NCBI GenBank assembly: GCA_021160625.1 | Contig: JAGHCE010000184.1 | Coordinates: 1-9,801, forward strand | Length of the DNA: 9,801 nucleotides | DNA from: Planctomycetota bacterium | GTDB taxonomy: Bacteria; Planctomycetota; DG-23; SLPQ01 | Direction of reading: 5' to 3' | Part shown: positions 6,982 through 9,801 of the stretch, piece by piece | Layout: each line of letters starts with the position of its first letter | Position numbering within the stretch: the stretch's first letter is position 1 | Translations under genes and position numbers: made by a program | The notes under the pieces: generated by a model | Told to the model about the DNA's origin: nothing | Database searches by the model: none | The model's input: only the letters and a program-made list of their open reading frames with translations

Positions 6982-7078
6982 GGAAGGTCAGAGGATTGCC
7001 GCGCGCAACGCGCGCGGCCCCCCGTAGCAGGAAGGGGGCGAAGCCCTCCCCCTTAGCAGAAAGGGGTCGAAGACCTCC
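6982..7078. repeat. Two-hairpin repeat copy E, with a doubled second hairpin
   Basis: Hairpin 1 is CCGCGCGC-AAC-GCGCGCGG (6999-7017), a perfect 8-bp stem. Hairpin 2 occurs twice: GGGGGC-GAA-GCCCTC (7034-7048) and GGGGTC-GAA-GACCTC (7063-7077). The two are joined by a short ccccttagcagaaa linker. It lies upstream of the tldD promoter. Confidence 0.85.
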
Positions 7079-7112
7079 ACCAGTGCCACATCGTTGTGCA
7101 GGGTGCGCTCGT

Positions 7113-7159
7113 AGCGCACGCGGAATAAACGGTGGCGGACAAGAATGTCCACCCTACTT
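7113..7159. repeat. acaagaatgtcc hairpin module, copy 2
   Basis: This matches 2541-2587 with four differences in 47 bases. It contains GGCGGACA-AGAA-TGTCCACC (7134-7153), whose one imperfect position forms a G-T pair only on the minus strand. The phrase accagtgccacat just to the left (7079-7091) also occurs at 1680-1692. Confidence 0.8.
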
Positions 7160-7189
7160 GTTGGCTGGCGCACGCGGAATTATGATCCG

Positions 7190-7238
7190 CACGGCGGGGC
7201 AAGACCCGCCGTGGCACACACATCGCCCGTAGGGGCGA
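7190..7238. repeat. ccacggcggg module
   Basis: This contains CACGGCGGG-gcaaga-CCCGCCGTG (7190-7213, after one flanking base), a 9-bp stem. Bases 7196-7238 match the reverse complement of 4211-4253 with three differences. It runs directly into repeat copy F. Confidence 0.8.
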
Positions 7239-7300
7239 GGGGAGCCTGGCCCGCGGAAGGTCAGTTGACTGCCTCGGGCAACGCCCGTGGCCCCCATAGC

Positions 7301-7320
7301 AAAAAGGGGGCGAAGCCCTC
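7301..7320 (-). terminator. Second of two tandem intrinsic terminators after the VWA gene
   Basis: On the minus strand this reads GAGGGC-TTC-GCCCCC followed by TTTTT. It lies 14 bases beyond the end of the terminator at 7330-7349's hairpin unit and would catch read-through. Confidence 0.6.
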
Positions 7321-7329
7321 CCCCATAGC

Positions 7330-7349
7330 AAAAAGGGGTCGAAGACCCC
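7330..7349 (-). terminator. Intrinsic terminator of the VWA gene operon
   Basis: On the minus strand this is GGGGTC-TTC-GACCCC followed directly by TTTTT: a perfect 6-bp GC-rich stem, a three-base loop and a clean T-run, seven bases after the TAG stop (7357-7359). It is formed by hairpin 2 of repeat copy F. Confidence 0.7.
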
Positions 7350-7356
7350 CTTCCCC

Positions 7357-9645
7357 CTATGGCATTTGGAGGTGTTTTCGCCAGGCCCATTCTACTGTCA
7401 CGAGGGCTATGAAGAGGAGAAAGAGCGGGTAGAGCACCTTTTTCTGCCGAAGGTTGAGGAACTCGACGGTTTTCTCGGTGGTTTCCTTCTGCTGGAGGTT
7501 CGCGACGAATGACGGGAAGTCCACGAGCGGCACGTAGGACCCGCCGCTTGCGGCCGCTATCGAGCGGAGTGAGTCCTCGTCGAGGTCTATCCGGCGCATT
7601 TCAATGTCCTCTTTTCCCACCTCAAATGCCAGAGGCATCTCTCCAAGCGCCTTGCCCTTGAGCGCAGCCGAAACGGTGATCGTGTAGACCCCCGGCCTGG
7701 CGGGCTGGAAGCCGGCCTTGTAAGCCCCGGCACCGCCGGCGGCCTTTCCCAAGGGTAGCGTCAATTCCTCGGGACCGCTGACGGCGGCCTTCACAGCGGC
7801 CCCGTCGGTCAACAGGCCGTCGGAAGCCCGCACGTGCGCCTCTATCGACACCCTGTCTCCCAGGGCGTAAAAGGCCCTGTCCACCCAGGCCTCCACGCCG
7901 GGCTCGCCGCTTTCCTCATCGGCCTTGCGGCGCGCGAGCCAGCGGATCATCTGCCCCCAGAAGCCGACATACGGCGACTCAAGCCCCAGCCCCTTCATAG
8001 GCGCATACCATCTCCAGGTGGTATCTCCCGCAAAGGCCCCGGTGCGCCCCGCACCGAAGTTCTGGACCACGAGAACCGGCAGCGGCCCCCGGCGGTCGTT
8101 GCGAAGGGGGTTTACGGCCAGGACGCTTGCGCCGGGCTTGGGACGGCCGAGCCTGGCCTGGCCCAGCAGACCCGGCAGCCGGTGTACAGCCGATCTTCCG
8201 GGGCCGGAGAAGTAGTCGGTGATGCCGGCGAAGACGGGGCTCACTTCGCCCTGGTCGGTTAGTTGCGGGACGAATTCGTTCTTGTCCTGGCCGCCGGAAA
8301 GCGGCTCGATGGTGACGGGGAGGAGGTCTGCAAGCGGCGTGTCGGCGTAGCCGGGCGAAAACGAGCTGTACCCTCCCAGCATTATAAGGCCGGCCCCTTC
8401 GTAGACGGCTTTCCTGATGTTGTCGTGATCCTGGGCCGAGAAGGCGGAGGCGTCGAGGTCGCCCACGATGATGACGTTGAATCTCTTCAACGTCTCGATG
8501 TCCCGGGGAAAGCCGGTCAGCTCGATGTCGGTGTAGTTGCCCTGCTGGTAGAATGTTTTCTCAGAAAGGCGCACAAGCGCCAGGAGGCGCATATTCGGGT
8601 CCCTTTCGAGGATCCTTTTGAGGTAACGGTATTCCCACCTCAAGGTCCCCTCGACGTACAGGACGCGTATTTCGGGGTCTGTGACGGTGATGTTCAGGTT
8701 ACGGGAGTTATTCTCGATGATTGTCTCGCCGGTCTGGGCGATGACCTTGACGGTATATTTGAAATTGCCCTTTTTCCCCGGTGTGAAAGAGAGGACGATT
8801 TTCTGGTTGCCGCGTTGGGCGTCGAGCGTAACGTTTTCCTGGGTCACAACCCTGCCGGAGGAGTCCTCGAGCCGCACGGGCACGACGAGGCCCGGATATC
8901 CCAGACCCTCGACGTAGGCGGCAATCCGGGCAACGGTATCCTTCGAGACGACCGGTTCCCCCGCCGGGAGCACCTCGACGGCGGAGAGGATAATGTCCTT
9001 GAAAGACCCCTCGGCCGAAAGTTTCGACCCGACGCCGACGGCAACCACCGCTGCTGTGCCGGTGTAAGTGCTGCCGGAGGTGTCGGTGCTGCCGGAGGTG
9101 TCGACGCCGTCCGAGAAGAGTATGATTCGTCCGGGGTCCTGCCGGCCGGCCTTAGCCGCGACGGCGTTCAGGGCGTCGCAGACTTTCGTGGCGTCCCCTT
9201 TGGGTTGGAGCACGGCGACGTCGGCCAGAGGCGTCTGGCCGTTTACGGCCTCGTCGAAGGTATAAAGGTCGATCTTGAAGTTCGGTGCCAGGGCCTTCAT
9301 CTGCGGAGATTCATTCCCCAGGATGGTCTTTATGCTGTCGAGCCGCGAAGGCAGGTCGGGGAAGTCGCAAAGCCCCATACTGCGCGAGGTGTCGACCAGG
9401 AAGGTAAGATGCTCCTGTCGGCCCTGCCGGATGCGGTACGTGACAAGCGGCCTTAGGACGAGTATCAAGGCGAGGACAACGCCGAACATTCTCACAGATG
9501 TCAGAAACAGCATATGGCCGCGGGAGGCGGCCTTCCCTGCCGAAAGATACGACGCAAGCGTGACCGCCAGCGCCAAAACGGCGATCGTGACGCCCAGCCA
9601 CGGCGCGACGCCGCCGGAAAAGTTCACGCACCATCCCATCTGCAA
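7357..9645 (-). CDS. Membrane-anchored von Willebrand A domain protein with a glutamine amidotransferase-like domain
   Basis: This 762-residue protein has two N-terminal transmembrane helices (about 15-36 and 46-68) and one C-terminal helix (about 738-754). Between them is a VWA domain (about 78-215) with the MIDAS motif DTSRS (Asp85, Ser87, Ser89) and a later SDG (178-180), expected to bind Mg2+ and a protein partner. A beta-rich stretch (about 220-322) leads to a class I amidotransferase-like fold (about 327-570) starting VLYVEGTLRWEYRYLK. The usual catalytic Cys is absent: the expected nucleophile region reads MLGGYSSF, so a structural role is likely. A further beta domain follows (about 582-677). 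Relatives occur in BatA/MoxR-type clusters. The exact role is unknown. TTG at 9645 has GAGGGA six bases upstream; ATG at 9639 is the alternative. The gene ends in tandem terminators. An exact 18-base duplication lies next to the SDG motif. Confidence 0.85.
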   Translation of the reverse strand: MQMGWCVNFSGGVAPWLGVTIAVLALAVTLASYLSAGKAASRGHMLFLTSVRMFGVVLALILVLRPLVTYRIRQGRQEHLTFLVDTSRSMGLCDFPDLPSRLDSIKTILGNESPQMKALAPNFKIDLYTFDEAVNGQTPLADVAVLQPKGDATKVCDALNAVAAKAGRQDPGRIILFSDGVDTSGSTDTSGSTYTGTAAVVAVGVGSKLSAEGSFKDIILSAVEVLPAGEPVVSKDTVARIAAYVEGLGYPGLVVPVRLEDSSGRVVTQENVTLDAQRGNQKIVLSFTPGKKGNFKYTVKVIAQTGETIIENNSRNLNITVTDPEIRVLYVEGTLRWEYRYLKRILERDPNMRLLALVRLSEKTFYQQGNYTDIELTGFPRDIETLKRFNVIIVGDLDASAFSAQDHDNIRKAVYEGAGLIMLGGYSSFSPGYADTPLADLLPVTIEPLSGGQDKNEFVPQLTDQGEVSPVFAGITDYFSGPGRSAVHRLPGLLGQARLGRPKPGASVLAVNPLRNDRRGPLPVLVVQNFGAGRTGAFAGDTTWRWYAPMKGLGLESPYVGFWGQMIRWLARRKADEESGEPGVEAWVDRAFYALGDRVSIEAHVRASDGLLTDGAAVKAAVSGPEELTLPLGKAAGGAGAYKAGFQPARPGVYTITVSAALKGKALGEMPLAFEVGKEDIEMRRIDLDEDSLRSIAAASGGSYVPLVDFPSFVANLQQKETTEKTVEFLNLRQKKVLYPLFLLFIALVTVEWAWRKHLQMP
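9067..9103 (-). repeat. Exact 18-bp tandem duplication inside the VWA domain
   Basis: The unit gtgctgccggaggtgtcg occurs at 9068-9085 and again at 9086-9103 without a mismatch. It is in frame and encodes DTSGST twice (residues 182-193), directly after the SDG motif of the metal-binding face. Confidence 0.9.
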
Positions 9646-9704
9646 AGAGAATCCCTCACCCGGCCAGAACTAAAAACTGCTGAAGGTCGCCGAACGGCCG
9701 GTCG

Positions 9705-9801
9705 TTAGGTTGAACCCTTCCCGGAAGCGTTTGTTCTGTCGCCGCCGACTGCCGTGACGTCGGGCTCCACGGCCAGGCCCTCGGGGCGCTTGCCCCTTAT
9801 A
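9705..9801 (-). CDS. 3' end of an unidentified gene, cut by the window edge
   Basis: The minus-strand frame ending in TAA at 9705-9707 is open to the right edge, giving 31 codons that end in RTNASGKGST. Third positions of its codons are mostly G or C in the upstream part, as in the neighbouring genes, whereas the competing frame ending at 9670 has mixed third positions and an arginine-rich, low-complexity translation. The stop lies 59 bases upstream of the VWA gene start and on the same strand, so the two are probably co-transcribed. The fragment is too short and polar to assign a family. In BatA/MoxR-type clusters such a neighbour is often another membrane protein, but that is only a guess here. 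Confidence 0.5.
   Translation of the reverse strand, partial: IRGKRPEGLAVEPDVTAVGGDRTNASGKGST

Larger units (their letters stand above)
7255..7350. repeat. Two-hairpin repeat copy F, with a doubled second hairpin
   Basis: Hairpin 1 is CCTCGGGC-AAC-GCCCGTGG (7272-7290), with one T-T mismatch, the same arms as copy C. Hairpin 2 occurs as GGGGGC-GAA-GCCCTC (7306-7320) and GGGGTC-GAA-GACCCC (7335-7349, perfect 6-bp stem). Both are preceded by AAAAA on the + strand. Confidence 0.85.

Noticed and set aside
5277..7232. 651-codon open frame on the + strand
   Set aside because: It lies antisense to tldD and part of dapL, whose motifs are complete. Its translation is arginine-, glycine- and aspartate-rich with no motifs and runs into the repeats. 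It is a by-product of GC-rich codon use.
8263..9456. 397-codon open frame on the + strand
   Set aside because: It is antisense to the VWA gene, with no recognisable domain or ribosome site. The minus-strand gene has MIDAS residues, membrane helices and a terminator.
9670..9801. Alternative minus-strand frame ending at 9670
   Set aside because: Its codon third positions are not GC-biased like the neighbours, and its translation is an arginine-rich run. The frame ending at 9705 fits better.

Overview
The window is GC-rich bacterial chromosome. It holds seven genes or gene fragments, separated by four intergenic regions built almost entirely of short, hairpin-forming repeats. The organism cannot be named from this sequence. 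A DapL-type lysine/diaminopimelate enzyme, a large membrane-anchored von Willebrand A protein with an amidotransferase-like fold, and many interspersed hairpin repeats would fit an uncultured PVC/Planctomycetota-like lineage or a similar one; that placement is inference with low confidence. The DAP enzyme suggests a meso-DAP or lysine requirement and possibly a peptidoglycan wall.

Layout. Positions 1-1626 (+) carry a GspE/PilB-type secretion or pilus assembly ATPase, probably cut at its 5' end by the window edge. Positions 1895-2356 (+) carry a small four-helix membrane protein of unknown function behind a good sigma70-like promoter. The rest is on the minus strand. Read in transcription order, tldD (6887-5478), dapL (5458-4289) and tldE/pmbA (4121-2799) look like one operon with a sigma70-like promoter at 6932-6960. 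TldD and TldE are the two subunits of a zinc metallopeptidase; here an LL-diaminopimelate aminotransferase gene lies between them. Further upstream on the same strand, 9645-7357 encodes a 762-residue VWA/GATase-like membrane protein. It is preceded by the 3' end of another gene at the right edge (9801-9705) and followed by two tandem intrinsic terminators.

Intergenic regions. The gaps at 1627-1894, 2357-2798, 4122-4288 and 6888-7356 contain no convincing genes. They are mosaics of repeat modules. The main one is a roughly 66-bp unit with two hairpins, found six times: at 1725, 2601, 2666, 2733, 6982 and 7255. Hairpin 1 has arms that change between copies but stay complementary around a constant AAC loop. 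Hairpin 2 closes on GAA (AAA once). On the minus strand hairpin 2 is followed by a T-rich tract, so the best-preserved copies read as intrinsic terminators placed right after minus-strand stop codons. Other modules (tattccgcg..., a ggcggacaagaatgtcc hairpin, and a ccacggcggg...cccgccgtgg element) are reshuffled between the gaps, and one of them supplies the stop codon of dapL.

The protein-coding genes belong to known families. The most interesting material is the covarying, terminator-like repeat family and the tldD-dapL-tldE arrangement. I see no CRISPR array, tRNA, rRNA, transposase or defence system.
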